Shown here one piece after another: positions 18,467 through 28,802 of a DNA stretch of 64,000 nucleotides. The translations under genes and the position numbers were made by a program. The notes beneath the pieces were generated by a model. It worked only from the letters and a program-made list of their open reading frames with translations. It was not told the origin of the DNA and searched no databases. This stretch comes from Candidatus Eiseniibacteriota bacterium. Lineage in GTDB: Bacteria > Eisenbacteria > RBG-16-71-46. The stretch covers positions 62,001 to 126,000 of the forward strand of contig JADJLL010000010.1 of NCBI GenBank assembly GCA_016710095.1, in the 5' to 3' direction. The first letter of the stretch is position 1. Every line of letters starts with the position of its first letter.

Positions 18467-18665
18467 ACGCTTGACACTTTCGGCGTGTTCGCCCGAGACT
18501 GCCGCGTCGTTTTTCTCCGCCGAATCGCGTCGCGCATCGCATGCCGCGGTGAGCCGCGCTCGACATTGTGAATATGGGAGCAAGGAGCACGCGGGTGACG
18601 TGAGCACCCGCCGGACGGCCCGTGTTGGGCGAGTGCCGGTCGCTCCGGAAAGACTGAGGTGGCGA

Positions 18666-19418
18666 TTGCTGCAGGTCGTGTGCATCAAGCAGGTTCCCGA
18701 CACCGAGACGCGCGTGAAGGTGGCAGGGGACGGTCGCACGCTGGATCCCGCGGGTGTGACGTGGGTGATGAACCCGTTCGACGAGTTCGCCGTCGAGGGC
18801 GCGCTGCAGGTGAAGGAGAAGGCGGGCGCCGGTGAAGTCGTCGTGATCTCGCTGGGCGGCGCGGGCGTGCAGACGACGCTGCGCAACTCGCTCGCGATGG
18901 GCGCGGACCGCGCGATCCACCTGAAGAACGAGACGGCCTCGCCGGACTCGCTGTCGGTCGCCAAGGCGCTCGCCGCCGCGATCAAGGAACTGAATCCGCA
19001 GCTCGTGTGGCTCGGCAAGTCCGCGTCCGACGACGACGCGGCGCAGGTCGGCCCGATGCTCTCCGAACTGCTCGGCCTGCCGTGCGTCACCGTCGCGGCG
19101 TCGTTCGCGCTCGAGGGCACGACCGCGAAGGTCGAGCGCGAGATCGAGGGCGGCCGCGAGCAGATCGAAGTGCCGCTTCCCGCCGTGATCACGTGCGACA
19201 AGGGGCTGAACCAGCCGCGCTACCCGTCGCTCAAGGGCATCATGGCCGCCAAGAAGAAGACCATCGAGGAGCGCGCGACCGACCTGGGCTCCGCCCACGT
19301 CGAACTCGTCGCGCTCGAACTCCCGCCCGCGCGTGCCGCCGGTCGCATCGTCGGTGAAGGCGCTGCCGCGGTCAGCGAACTCGTCCGCGCCCTGCGCGAA
19401 GACGCCAAGGTCATCTAG
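18666..19418 (+). CDS. etfB: Electron transfer flavoprotein, beta subunit
   Basis: 250 residues. The recognisable start is LQVVCIKQVPDTETRVKV. The nearest start codon is TTG at 18666, six bases or less after GAGGTGG. Any upstream start would add about 190 unlikely residues. It has the family fold with ITCDKGLNQPRYPSL near the C-terminus. EtfAB takes electrons from acyl-CoA and other dehydrogenases and passes them to quinone. EtfB binds AMP in the non-bifurcating type. I cannot tell from this sequence whether it is a bifurcating type. Ends 10 bases before etfA. Confidence 0.9.
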   Translation: MLQVVCIKQVPDTETRVKVAGDGRTLDPAGVTWVMNPFDEFAVEGALQVKEKAGAGEVVVISLGGAGVQTTLRNSLAMGADRAIHLKNETASPDSLSVAKALAAAIKELNPQLVWLGKSASDDDAAQVGPMLSELLGLPCVTVAASFALEGTTAKVEREIEGGREQIEVPLPAVITCDKGLNQPRYPSLKGIMAAKKKTIEERATDLGSAHVELVALELPPARAAGRIVGEGAAAVSELVRALREDAKVI

Positions 19419-19428
19419 GAGGCCGATC

Positions 19429-20400
19429 GTGAGCATTCTCGTTTTCGTGGAGCAGCGCGACGGCCAGGTTCGTTCGGTTTCGCGCGAAGCGCTCGGACAG
19501 GCGACCGCGCTCGCGGCCACCTTCGGTGGTCCGGTCGTGGCGGTGTGTTGCGCGGCGGCCGATCCCGGCCTCGCCGCACTGGGTGAGGCGGGAGCGGAGC
19601 AGGTGCTGTTCGCTCAGCACGAGGCGTTCGCGTCGTACGACGGCGCCGGTTACGCCGCGGCCGTCGCGGCCGCGATCGCGTCCGTGAACCCGAAGGTCGT
19701 GCTGTTCGCCGGCTCGTCCATGGGCCGCGACCTCGCGCCGCGCGTCGCCGCCAAGGTGGACGCGGGCCTCGCGACCGATTGCACCGCGCTCGTCGTGGAC
19801 GGCGGCAAGCTCGTCGCCACGCGTCCCGTGTACGCGGGCAAGGCGCTGCAGAAGGTTTCGTTCCCGGGCGCCGTCGCTCTCGCGACGCTGCGTCCGAAGG
19901 CGTTCGCCGCTCCCGAGGCGCAGGCCGGCAAGACGGCCGCGGTCTCGGCGCTCGCGTTCACGTGGGACGCTTCGGCGCCGCGCGCGAAGGTGACGGCGGT
20001 CGTCGGCGCGTCGGGCGGCAAGGTGGACCTCACGGAAGCCGAGGCCATCGTCGCCGGTGGACGCGGCATGAAGGGCCCCGAGCATTTCGCGATGCTCGAG
20101 GAACTCGCGGGCGTGCTCGGCGCCAGCGTCGGCGCGTCGCGCGCCGTCGTGGACGCGGGATGGCGCGGTCACGGTGAGCAGGTGGGGCAGACGGGCAAGA
20201 CGGTCAGCCCGAAGCTCTACATCGCCGTCGGCATCAGCGGCGCGATCCAGCATCTCGCCGGCATGTCGTCGTCGCGCTGCATCGTCGCGATCAACAAGGA
20301 TCCCGAAGCCCCGATCTTCAAGGTCGCGGACTACGGCATCGTCGGTGATCTCTTCGAAGTGCTGCCGGCGCTCACCGCGGCGATCAAGCAGCTGCACTGA
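19429..20400 (+). CDS. etfA: Electron transfer flavoprotein, alpha subunit
   Basis: 323 residues from GTG 19429, with AGGAGG seven bases upstream. The C-terminal FAD domain is complete: GGRGMKGPEHFAMLEELA, then GASRAVVDAGW, GQTGKTVSPKLYIAVGISG and SRCIVAINKDPEAPIF. These bind the FAD that accepts electrons from dehydrogenases. It is co-transcribed with etfB and ends in a hairpin before the nuo operon. Confidence 0.95.
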   Translation: MSILVFVEQRDGQVRSVSREALGQATALAATFGGPVVAVCCAAADPGLAALGEAGAEQVLFAQHEAFASYDGAGYAAAVAAAIASVNPKVVLFAGSSMGRDLAPRVAAKVDAGLATDCTALVVDGGKLVATRPVYAGKALQKVSFPGAVALATLRPKAFAAPEAQAGKTAAVSALAFTWDASAPRAKVTAVVGASGGKVDLTEAEAIVAGGRGMKGPEHFAMLEELAGVLGASVGASRAVVDAGWRGHGEQVGQTGKTVSPKLYIAVGISGAIQHLAGMSSSRCIVAINKDPEAPIFKVADYGIVGDLFEVLPALTAAIKQLH

Positions 20401-20409
20401 TGCGCGGGA

Positions 20410-20438
20410 ATCGGGGCCGTCTGCTTGACGGCCCCGAT
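20410..20438 (+). terminator. Terminator hairpin of etfBA, overlapping the nuo -35 box
   Basis: A perfect 12-bp stem (ATCGGGGCCGTC / GACGGCCCCGAT) with a TGCTT loop, ten bases past the etfA stop. There is no T-run after it. The 3' side of the loop and stem contains the TTGACG -35 box of the nuo promoter. Confidence 0.6.
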
Positions 20439-20453
20439 AGCCGCTCGTAGTTT
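20425..20453 (+). promoter_or_regulatory. Promoter of the nuo operon
   Basis: TTGACG (20425-20430), 17 bases, TAGTTT (20448-20453), about 45 bases before nuoA. The best-placed promoter for the whole 14-kb operon. Confidence 0.7.
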
Positions 20454-20503
20454 CGCGATGGGCGCATGGAGCGCCCTCCAACATCGAAGGATACGACTCC
20501 CCG

Positions 20504-20857
20504 ATGCTCGCCTATCTGCCCGTCCTGCTGTTCGTGCTGGTCGGTCTCGGATTCGGCGCCGTGACGATCGGTCTTTCCACGATCATCGTGCCGCGCCGCG
20601 AGAACGCGGTGAAGAACAGTCCCTACGAGTGCGGCGTCGAGCCCGTGGGCGATGCCCGCGGCCGCTTCTCCGTGAAGTTCTACCTCGTGGCCGTGCTGTT
20701 CATCCTCTTCGACATCGAAGCGGTCTTCCTCTATCCGTGGGCCGTTTCCTTCCACCAGCTCGGCCTCTACGGCCTGATCGAGATGGTGCTCTTCATCCTG
20801 ATCCTGCTGGCGGGTTACTTCTACCTGCTGAAGAAGCGAGCGCTCGAGTGGGAATGA
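20504..20857 (+). CDS. nuoA: NADH-quinone oxidoreductase subunit A
   Basis: 117 residues, three membrane helices. The conserved loop KNSPYECGVEPVGDARGRFS (with the Cys that is accessible in the deactive state of the mitochondrial enzyme) and DIEAVFLYPWA identify it. NuoA helps form the quinone-pocket side of the membrane arm. First gene of the nuo operon. Confidence 0.96.
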   Translation: MLAYLPVLLFVLVGLGFGAVTIGLSTIIVPRRENAVKNSPYECGVEPVGDARGRFSVKFYLVAVLFILFDIEAVFLYPWAVSFHQLGLYGLIEMVLFILILLAGYFYLLKKRALEWE

Positions 20858-20908
20858 TGCCGCCGCTCCTCTCGTGTCCTCCGTCCCTCCGTGTCCGAGA
20901 GGTCTCGC

Positions 20909-21526
20909 ATGTCCGACACGCCTGAGTTCAAGCCGCTCCGCACGCTCGCTCCGTCCACCGCTCCCGGCGAACTCGTCATGCCGAAGACGGCGGACGAGCT
21001 CCTCTACGAGGAAGTCGAGCGTGGACTGTTGTTCACGAAGGTCGAGTCCATGGTCGGTTGGGCCATGAACCAGGCCCGCGCGAACGCGATCTGGCCGCTC
21101 AGCTTCGGCCTCGCGTGCTGCGCCATCGAGATGATGGCCATTGCCGGCCCGCGCTTCGACGTCTCGCGCTTCGGCGCCGAGGTGTTCCGCGGCTCCCCGC
21201 GCCAGGCCGACCTGATGATCGTCGCCGGCCGCGTGTCCATCAAGATGGCCCCGGTCGTGCGCCAGCTGTACGAACAGATGCCCGATCCCAAGTGGGTGAT
21301 CGCGATGGGCGCCTGCAGCTCGTGCGGCGGCGTGTTCAACAACTTCGCGATCCTGCAGGGCGTCGACAAGATCGTGCCCGTGGACGTCTACGTTCCCGGC
21401 TGCCCGCCGCGTCCCGAAGCGCTGCTGCACGGCATCATGAAGCTGCAGGAGAAGATCCTCGCTTCGAAGCCCGAGATCGGGCCGATCCCGCGCAAGCGCG
21501 TGCTCAAGCAGAAGGGAGTGGCGTGA
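20909..21526 (+). CDS. nuoB: NADH-quinone oxidoreductase subunit B
   Basis: 205 residues from ATG 20909 (GAGG upstream). A GTG at 20891 is possible. It holds the terminal cluster N2: adjacent cysteines in GLACCAIEMM, then GACSSCGG and VPGCPPRPEAL. The long N-terminal tail of about 40 residues is unusual but harmless. The stop and the nuoC start share a base (TGATG). Confidence 0.96.
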   Translation: MSDTPEFKPLRTLAPSTAPGELVMPKTADELLYEEVERGLLFTKVESMVGWAMNQARANAIWPLSFGLACCAIEMMAIAGPRFDVSRFGAEVFRGSPRQADLMIVAGRVSIKMAPVVRQLYEQMPDPKWVIAMGACSSCGGVFNNFAILQGVDKIVPVDVYVPGCPPRPEALLHGIMKLQEKILASKPEIGPIPRKRVLKQKGVA

Positions 21527-22089
21527 TGCCGCTGACCCCCGAACGTGTCGAACAGAAGCTGCGCGAGCGCTTCCCGGACGCGGCGATCGAACGCCAGACC
21601 GGCGACGCCGTGCGCGACTACACGCTGTACGTGCCGGGCGAGTCGCTCGTCGAAATGTGCACGTTCCTCCGCGACGACGCCGAGCTCGACTTCGGCATGC
21701 TGCCGTGGATGGGCGGCTGCGATCACATGCCCGCCGTGCCGCGGTTCGAGACCGTCTACAACCTGCTGTCGCTGTCGAACTCGCTGCGCTTCACGCTCAA
21801 GGTGCGCATCGCCGAAGAGCAGCCGCGCGTGCCGTCGGTCGTCGCCGTGTGGCCGACCGCGAACTGGCACGAGCGCGAGACCTACGACTTCTACGGCATC
21901 GAGTTCACCGGCCATCCCGAACTGACGCGCATCCTGCTTCCCGACGACTGGGTGGGCTGGCCGCTGCGCAAGGACTCGCCGCTGGGCTACGAGGAAGTGG
22001 CGTTCACGCACAACACTCCGAACCGTCGCCTGCCCAGCCCGTCGCTCAAGAAGCTGGCTCCGAAGAAGGTCAAGTACCGTGCGCAATGA
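21526..22089 (+). CDS. nuoC: NADH-quinone oxidoreductase subunit C
   Basis: 187 residues. Signature: ANWHERETYDFYGIEFTGHP, followed by RILLPDDWVGWPLRKD. A peripheral-arm scaffold protein touching NuoB and NuoD. It is separate from NuoD, whereas E. coli has a fused NuoCD. Its 3' end overlaps nuoD by 11 bases. Confidence 0.95.
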   Translation: MPLTPERVEQKLRERFPDAAIERQTGDAVRDYTLYVPGESLVEMCTFLRDDAELDFGMLPWMGGCDHMPAVPRFETVYNLLSLSNSLRFTLKVRIAEEQPRVPSVVAVWPTANWHERETYDFYGIEFTGHPELTRILLPDDWVGWPLRKDSPLGYEEVAFTHNTPNRRLPSPSLKKLAPKKVKYRAQ

Positions 22090-23260
22090 GACCATGACCA
22101 TCAACATGGGTCCCCAGCACCCGTCGACTCACGGCGTGCTGCGGGTGGCCCTGGAGCTGGACGGCGAAACCATCGTGGCGTGCAAGCCGATCGTGGGCTA
22201 CCTGCACACCGGGATGGAGAAGCAGGCCGAGTACAAGACGTACACGCAGTCCATCCCGCAGACCGACCGGATGGACTACATCTCGCCGATGTCGAACAAC
22301 CTCGCGTTCTGCCTCGCGGCCGAGAAGCTGCTGGGCATCGAGCCGCCGGCGCGCGTGCAGGCCATTCGCGTGCTGCTCTGCGAGCTCACGCGCATCAGTT
22401 CGCACGCGGTGTGGATGGGCACGCACGCCATCGACATCGGCGCGCTGACGGTGTTCTGGTACACGTTCCGCGAGCGCGAGAAGGTGCTGAGCATCTACGA
22501 CCACGTCGCGGGCGCCCGCATGACGTCGTCGTATTTCCGCGTCGGTGGCCTGTCGCGCGACATCCCCGAGGGCTTCCTCGAGCGTTGCGAGAAGTTCGTC
22601 GACGAGATGCCCGCGCACATCGACGAGTACGAGAGCCTGCTCACGCGCAATCCGATCTGGCTCGCCCGCACGCAGGGCGTCGCGCTGATCTCGGGCAAGG
22701 ACGCGGTGGCCTGGGGCGTGACCGGCCCGACGCTGCGCGGCTCGGGCGTGAACTACGACCTGCGCAAGAACGAGCCGTACTCGGGCTACGAGACCTACCA
22801 GTTCGACGTCCCCGTGCAGAGCGCGGGTGACGCGTACGCGCGCTACCAGGTGCGCGTGCAGGAGATGCGCGAGTCCGTGAAGATCGCGAAGCAGGCGATC
22901 CAGCGCATCCGCGAACTCGGCGAGTTCGGTCCGTACCGCGTGCGCGACTTCAAGTACGTGCTGCCGCCCAAGGAGGACGTGAAGACCTCCATGGAGGCGC
23001 TCATCCATCACTTCAAGATCGTCGCGCACGGCTTCTTCCCGCCGGTGGGAGAGGCCTACTCGAAGGTCGAGGCGCCCAAGGGCGAGCTCGGCTTCTATCT
23101 CGTGAGCGACGGTTCCTCGCGCCCGTGGCGCATGAAGGTCCGCTCGCCTTCGTTCATCAATCTGCAGGCCCTGCCGGTCATGGTGCAGGGCCGCATGATC
23201 GCCGACGTGATCGCCGCCATCGGCAGCATCGACATCGTGCTCGGGGAGGTCGACCGATGA
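22079..23260 (+). CDS. nuoD: NADH-quinone oxidoreductase subunit D
   Basis: 393 residues. The GTG at 22079 overlaps nuoC. ATG 22094 would also fit. GPQHPSTHGVLR holds the His that, with the Tyr farther on, lines the quinone site. The C-terminal signature SDGSSRPWRMKVRSPSFINL and GSIDIVLGEVDR are complete. NuoD binds quinone together with NuoB. Confidence 0.96.
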   Translation: MRNETMTINMGPQHPSTHGVLRVALELDGETIVACKPIVGYLHTGMEKQAEYKTYTQSIPQTDRMDYISPMSNNLAFCLAAEKLLGIEPPARVQAIRVLLCELTRISSHAVWMGTHAIDIGALTVFWYTFREREKVLSIYDHVAGARMTSSYFRVGGLSRDIPEGFLERCEKFVDEMPAHIDEYESLLTRNPIWLARTQGVALISGKDAVAWGVTGPTLRGSGVNYDLRKNEPYSGYETYQFDVPVQSAGDAYARYQVRVQEMRESVKIAKQAIQRIRELGEFGPYRVRDFKYVLPPKEDVKTSMEALIHHFKIVAHGFFPPVGEAYSKVEAPKGELGFYLVSDGSSRPWRMKVRSPSFINLQALPVMVQGRMIADVIAAIGSIDIVLGEVDR

Positions 23261-23762
23261 GCCACGCCCCCGTGATGCCCGTGGAGGCGCCCGCCGTACT
23301 CGAGTGGCCCGAGGCCGTGAAGGCCGAAGTGGCCGAAGCGATCTCGCACTATCCCGTGAAGCGTTCGGCCGTGCTGCCGCTGCTGTGGATCGCGCAGCGC
23401 CAGTGGGGCTGGCTGCCGCCCGCCGCCATGCAGCTGGTCGCGCGCACCCTCGAGCTGAACGAGCCCGAGGTGTTCGGCGTCGCCACGTTCTACACGATGT
23501 TCAACCTGCAGCCCGTGGGACGTCACCACCTGCAGGTGTGCATGACCCTCTCGTGCTCGCTCATGGGAGCCGACCGGCTCTTCAAGCACCTCGAGCACAA
23601 GCTCGGCATCGGCCACGGCGAAACCACCGCCGACGGCCGCTACACGCTCCGCCGCGTCGAGTGTCTCGCCGCGTGCGGCGGCGGGCCCTGCATGCAGGTG
23701 GGTCTCGACTACTACGAGGATCTCGACGAGGCCAAGGTCGATTCGATCCTGGAGAAGCTCAA

Positions 23763-23766
<4 letters not shown>
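23257..23766 (+). CDS. nuoE: NADH-quinone oxidoreductase subunit E
   Basis: 169 residues, ATG overlapping the nuoD stop. The four cysteines of cluster N1a are in VCMTLSC (two, five apart) and CLAAC (two, four apart). PEVFGVATFYTMF is the family motif. Part of the NADH-oxidising module with NuoF and NuoG. Confidence 0.95.
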
Positions 23767-25066
<1,300 letters not shown>

Positions 25067-25070
<4 letters not shown>

Positions 25071-27742
25071 GCATGGTCAAGGTCACCATCGACGGCCGTA
25101 CGATCGAAGTCCCGGCCGGCACGCTGATCTCGGACGCGGCCAAGATGGCGGACGCGCACGTGCCGATCTTCTGCTCGCACTCCAAGCTCCCGCCGCTCGG
25201 CGCGTGCCGCATCTGCGTCGTCGAAGTCGGCACGCCCAAGATGGGGCCGGACCGCAAGCCGGTGCTCGGCCCCGACGGCACGCCGGAGATCGCGTGGATG
25301 CCCAAGGTCCAGACGGGCTGCACGACTCCCGTGTCGGACGGCATGCACGTGAAGACCGCGTCGGCCACGGCCACGCAGGCGCGCAAGGGCGTCATGGAGT
25401 TCCTGCTCGTCAACCATCCGCTCGATTGTCCCGTGTGCGACGAAGGCGGCGAGTGCCAGCTGCAGGACCTCGCGTTCGCCTTCGGCCAGGACTTCTCGCG
25501 CATGGAGCAGAACAAGCGCACGTTCGACTCCGAGGACCTGGGGCCGATCGTCAAGAAGGAAGCGAACCGCTGCATCGTCTGCATGCGCTGCGTGCGCTAC
25601 TGCGACCAGGTTATGGGAGAGGACGCCCTCACGTCGCACCAGCGCGGCGCGCACACCGAGATCTCGTCGTTCAACCGCCAGCCGCTCGACTGCGAGCAGT
25701 GCGGCAACTGCATCGAGGTCTGCCCGGTCGGCGCGCTCACCGCGCTGCCGTACCGGTTCAAGGCGCGTCCGTGGGACCTGCGCCAGCACATCACCATCTG
25801 TCCGCACTGCTCGAACGGTTGTTCGGTGCGCCTCGGCGTCCGCGGCATGGAAGTGCTGCGTGCGCGCGGCACCGAGAACCGCGGCGTGAACCAGGAGTTC
25901 CTGTGCGTGCGCGGCCGCTTCGGGCACGAGTTCGTGAACTCGGCCGAGCGCCTCACCGCTCCGCTCGTGAAGCAGGGCGGCTCGCTCCAGCCGGCGACGT
26001 GGGACGAAGCCTCGGCGCAGGCCGCTTCGCGCCTGCGTGACATCGCGGCGACGCACGGCGCGGGCGCGATCGCGTTCCTCGGCGGCGAGCAGCTGCTTGT
26101 CGAAGAGCAGTACCTGCTGCAGAAGCTCGCGCGTGGCGTGCTCGGCACGAACCACGTCGACGGCCGCACGCGCAACGTCGCGCGCGTTCCGGGCGACGCG
26201 GTGCTGCGCGCGACCGGCGGCGGACGGCCCTCGCTGACGTTCGGCGAACTGGTGAACGCGCAGGAAGTGCTCGTGCTGTTCGACGACCTCCAGGGCGAAT
26301 CGCCGTACGCGCAGGCGCTCGCGATCCGCGGCCAGCACCAGACCGGCCTGCACCTCACGGTGGCGCATCCGCGCCGCGTGAAGCTCGCGCGCCCGAAGTT
26401 CAAGGGCGACTGGCTCGGCGTGCAGCCCGGCGCGGAACTCGCGCTCGTGCACGCGCTGACCAAGGCCGCGCTCGATCTCGGCGCTCCGGCGGACCTGCCG
26501 GGCGAAATCTCGTGGGGCCTCGAAGCGCTCACCAAGTCGCTCGCGTCGTGGACGACCGAGCGCATGGTGCGCGAGACCGGGCTTTCGGCCGACGCCATCG
26601 CGGCGGCCGCGAAGCGCCTGCGTGACGCGGGCCGCAAGGCGGTGCTGTTCGGCCGCGCGGTCACCGAGCACGCGCAGGCTCCGGCGCTGCTGCAGGCGAT
26701 CGAGAACCTCGGCTGGGTCACGGGCGCCCTCACGGCGAACCAGTCCAGCGTCATGTACGCCGGAGCGAACTCGAACGCGCAGGGCGCGCTCGACACCGGC
26801 CTCACGCCCGACTTCCTGCCCGGCTACGTGCCGGTGACGGACGCCGCGGGCCGTGAGTCGTACGCGAAGTCGTGGGGCTGCACGCTCGACGGCGAAGCGG
26901 GGATGAGCGCTCCGGAAATCCTCGAAGCCGCGGCGGCCGGGCGCATCAAGGCGCTCTGGATCGTCGGCGACCAGTGGCTGCGCCATGCTCCCGACGCGGC
27001 GCTCGCCGCGAAGGCGCTCGCGACGGCCGAGCTGGTCGTGGTGAGCGACATGTTCATGACCGAGACCGCCCGCGCGGCGCACGTCGTGTTCCCCACGGCG
27101 TCGTTCGCGGAGAAGGACGGCACGTCGGTCAACTGCGAGCGTCGCGCGCAGAAGGCGACGCGCGCGCTGAGCCCGAAGCGTGGCTCGCGTGCGGACTGGG
27201 AAGTCTTCCAGTTCGTCGCGCAGGTGCTCGGCGCCGACTGGCGCTACCGCACCACGGAAGACGTCTTCCGCGAAATGTCGCGCCTCGTTCCGGTGTGGCA
27301 GGGCATGAGCTGGGCGTCGCTGCTTCCGAACGGCGCGCAGTGGAACGTCACGCGCGTCGCGGGTTCGCTCGGCTACGCCGAGCCGGACGCGAAGGCGGCG
27401 GGTGACGGCATGTGGCTTCTCACCGGCGGCACGCTGTTCGCCGTCGACGGCGTGGGCGAGCGTTGCTCGTCGCTCGCCAAGCTCGCGAAGCATGCGCGCG
27501 TGTTCGTCAGCCCGGCCGAGGCCTCGCGCCTCGGTGCGGTGGCGGGCGACATGCTCGAACTGGAAGGGCCGGGGGGCGCGATCGCGCTGCCGGTCGAGAT
27601 CGACGATTCGGTTCCTCCGAGCGCGGTGTTCGTGCCGTACGCGTACGCCGAAGCCGGCGTGAATCGTCTGGGTGCGCCGAAGGGCGCGGGTCTTCGGGTG
27701 AAGGCCCGCAAGGCCGCCACGGCTGCCAAGGCCGGGGCGTAG
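25067..27742 (+). CDS. nuoG: NADH-quinone oxidoreductase subunit G, eight-cysteine type
   Basis: 891 residues. GTG 25067 overlaps the nuoF stop; ATG 25073 also fits. Order: a [2Fe-2S] domain (CSHSKLPPLGACRIC, later GC), then the His-Cys cluster N5 (HPLDCPVCDEGGEC), then CIVCMRCVRYC and CEQCGNCIEVCP, then a CPHCSNGC-x-C site (N7-like), and a long molybdopterin-oxidoreductase-type C-terminus. The E. coli and Thermus proteins have only four Cys in the N4 region. Here there are eight, as in HoxU and [FeFe] hydrogenases. So two [4Fe-4S] clusters are expected in that domain. See findings. Confidence 0.93.
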
Positions 27743-27752
27743 GGGAGCGGGG

Positions 27753-28802
27753 ATGGCGGCTCTGATGCAGAACGAAGCTTTCCAGGTCGCGCTCTGGGCG
27801 ATGGTGAAGGTCGGCATCATCCTGGGCGTCATGCTCGGCGTGGTGTCGTACCTGATCTACGCGGAGCGCAAGATCTGCGGACATATCCAGGCGCGCACCG
27901 GTCCCAACCGAGTCGGTCCGTTGGGGCTGCTGCAGCCGATCGCCGACGTGGGCAAGCTGCTCTTCAAGGAGGAGTTCATCCCGGCGGGCGCCAACAAGGT
28001 CGTCTTCCACATCGCGCCGATCCTGGCGGTGTTCCCGGCGATCGTGACGTTCTCGGTGATCCCGATGGGACCGCCGCCGATGTTCGTCGTCACGGACATC
28101 AACGTCGGCCTGCTGTTGTTCCTCGCCATGTCGAGCCTCGGCGTCTACGCCATCACGCTCGGCGGCTGGTCGTCGAACAACAAGTACGCGCTGCTCGGCG
28201 GGCTCCGCTCGTCCGCGCAGATGATCTCGTACGAACTCGCGATGGGCCTGAGCACGATCCCGGTGCTGCTGCGCACGGGCACGCTGTCGCTGAGCGGCAT
28301 CGTGGACGCGCAGGCGGGTCAGCTGAAGGCGTTCGACACGGTGCTGCCGCTGCCGAACTGGGGCATCTTCCACTGGTACCTGTTCCTGCCCTTCTTCATC
28401 TTCCTCATCTGCTCGTTCGCCGAGACGAACCGCGCGCCGTTCGACCTCCCCGAGGCCGAAGGCGAGCTCGTCGCCGGCTTCCACACCGAGTACTCGAGCA
28501 TGAAGTGGGCGCTCTTCTTCCTCGGCGAGTACATGAACATGATCGTGATCTGCTCGATCATGGTCACGCTCTTCCTGGGCGGCTGGCACGGCCCGGGCGT
28601 CGACAAGTTCGCGCCGCTGGGCCTCGTGTGGTTCCTGACGAAGCTGTTCGCGCTCCTGTTCTTCTTCATCTGGGTGCGCTGGACCTATCCGCGCCTGCGC
28701 TACGACCAGCTCATGGGCTTCGGCTGGAAGGTGCTTCTGCCGGCCTCCGTGGTGAACGTGATGATCGCCGCGGTGTGGCTGTACTGGAGGGCGAACGCCT
28801 GA
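27753..28802 (+). CDS. nuoH: NADH-quinone oxidoreductase subunit H
   Basis: 349 residues with eight membrane helices. The signatures EMKI-like region is seen as ERKICGHIQARTGPNRVGP, and FAETNRAPFDLPEAEGELVA is complete. NuoH forms the quinone channel and the start of the proton path. The stop overlaps the next start directly. The next gene is nuoJ, not nuoI. Confidence 0.95.
   Translation: MAALMQNEAFQVALWAMVKVGIILGVMLGVVSYLIYAERKICGHIQARTGPNRVGPLGLLQPIADVGKLLFKEEFIPAGANKVVFHIAPILAVFPAIVTFSVIPMGPPPMFVVTDINVGLLLFLAMSSLGVYAITLGGWSSNNKYALLGGLRSSAQMISYELAMGLSTIPVLLRTGTLSLSGIVDAQAGQLKAFDTVLPLPNWGIFHWYLFLPFFIFLICSFAETNRAPFDLPEAEGELVAGFHTEYSSMKWALFFLGEYMNMIVICSIMVTLFLGGWHGPGVDKFAPLGLVWFLTKLFALLFFFIWVRWTYPRLRYDQLMGFGWKVLLPASVVNVMIAAVWLYWRANA

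Larger units (their letters stand above)
18254..18665. other. 412-base divergent regulatory region between the regulator pair and etfBA
   Basis: No gene. It contains two inverted repeats: TCCGGTGA-G-TCACCGGA (18345-18361) and TGGTCC-CATC-GGACCA (18451-18466). On the - strand, TTGACC (18399-18394), 17 bases, CACCGT (18376-18371) could serve the regulators, with the first repeat over the transcription start. On the + strand, TTGACA (18471-18476) lies just after the second repeat and has only a weak -10 (GAGACT, 18495-18500). Confidence 0.5.
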
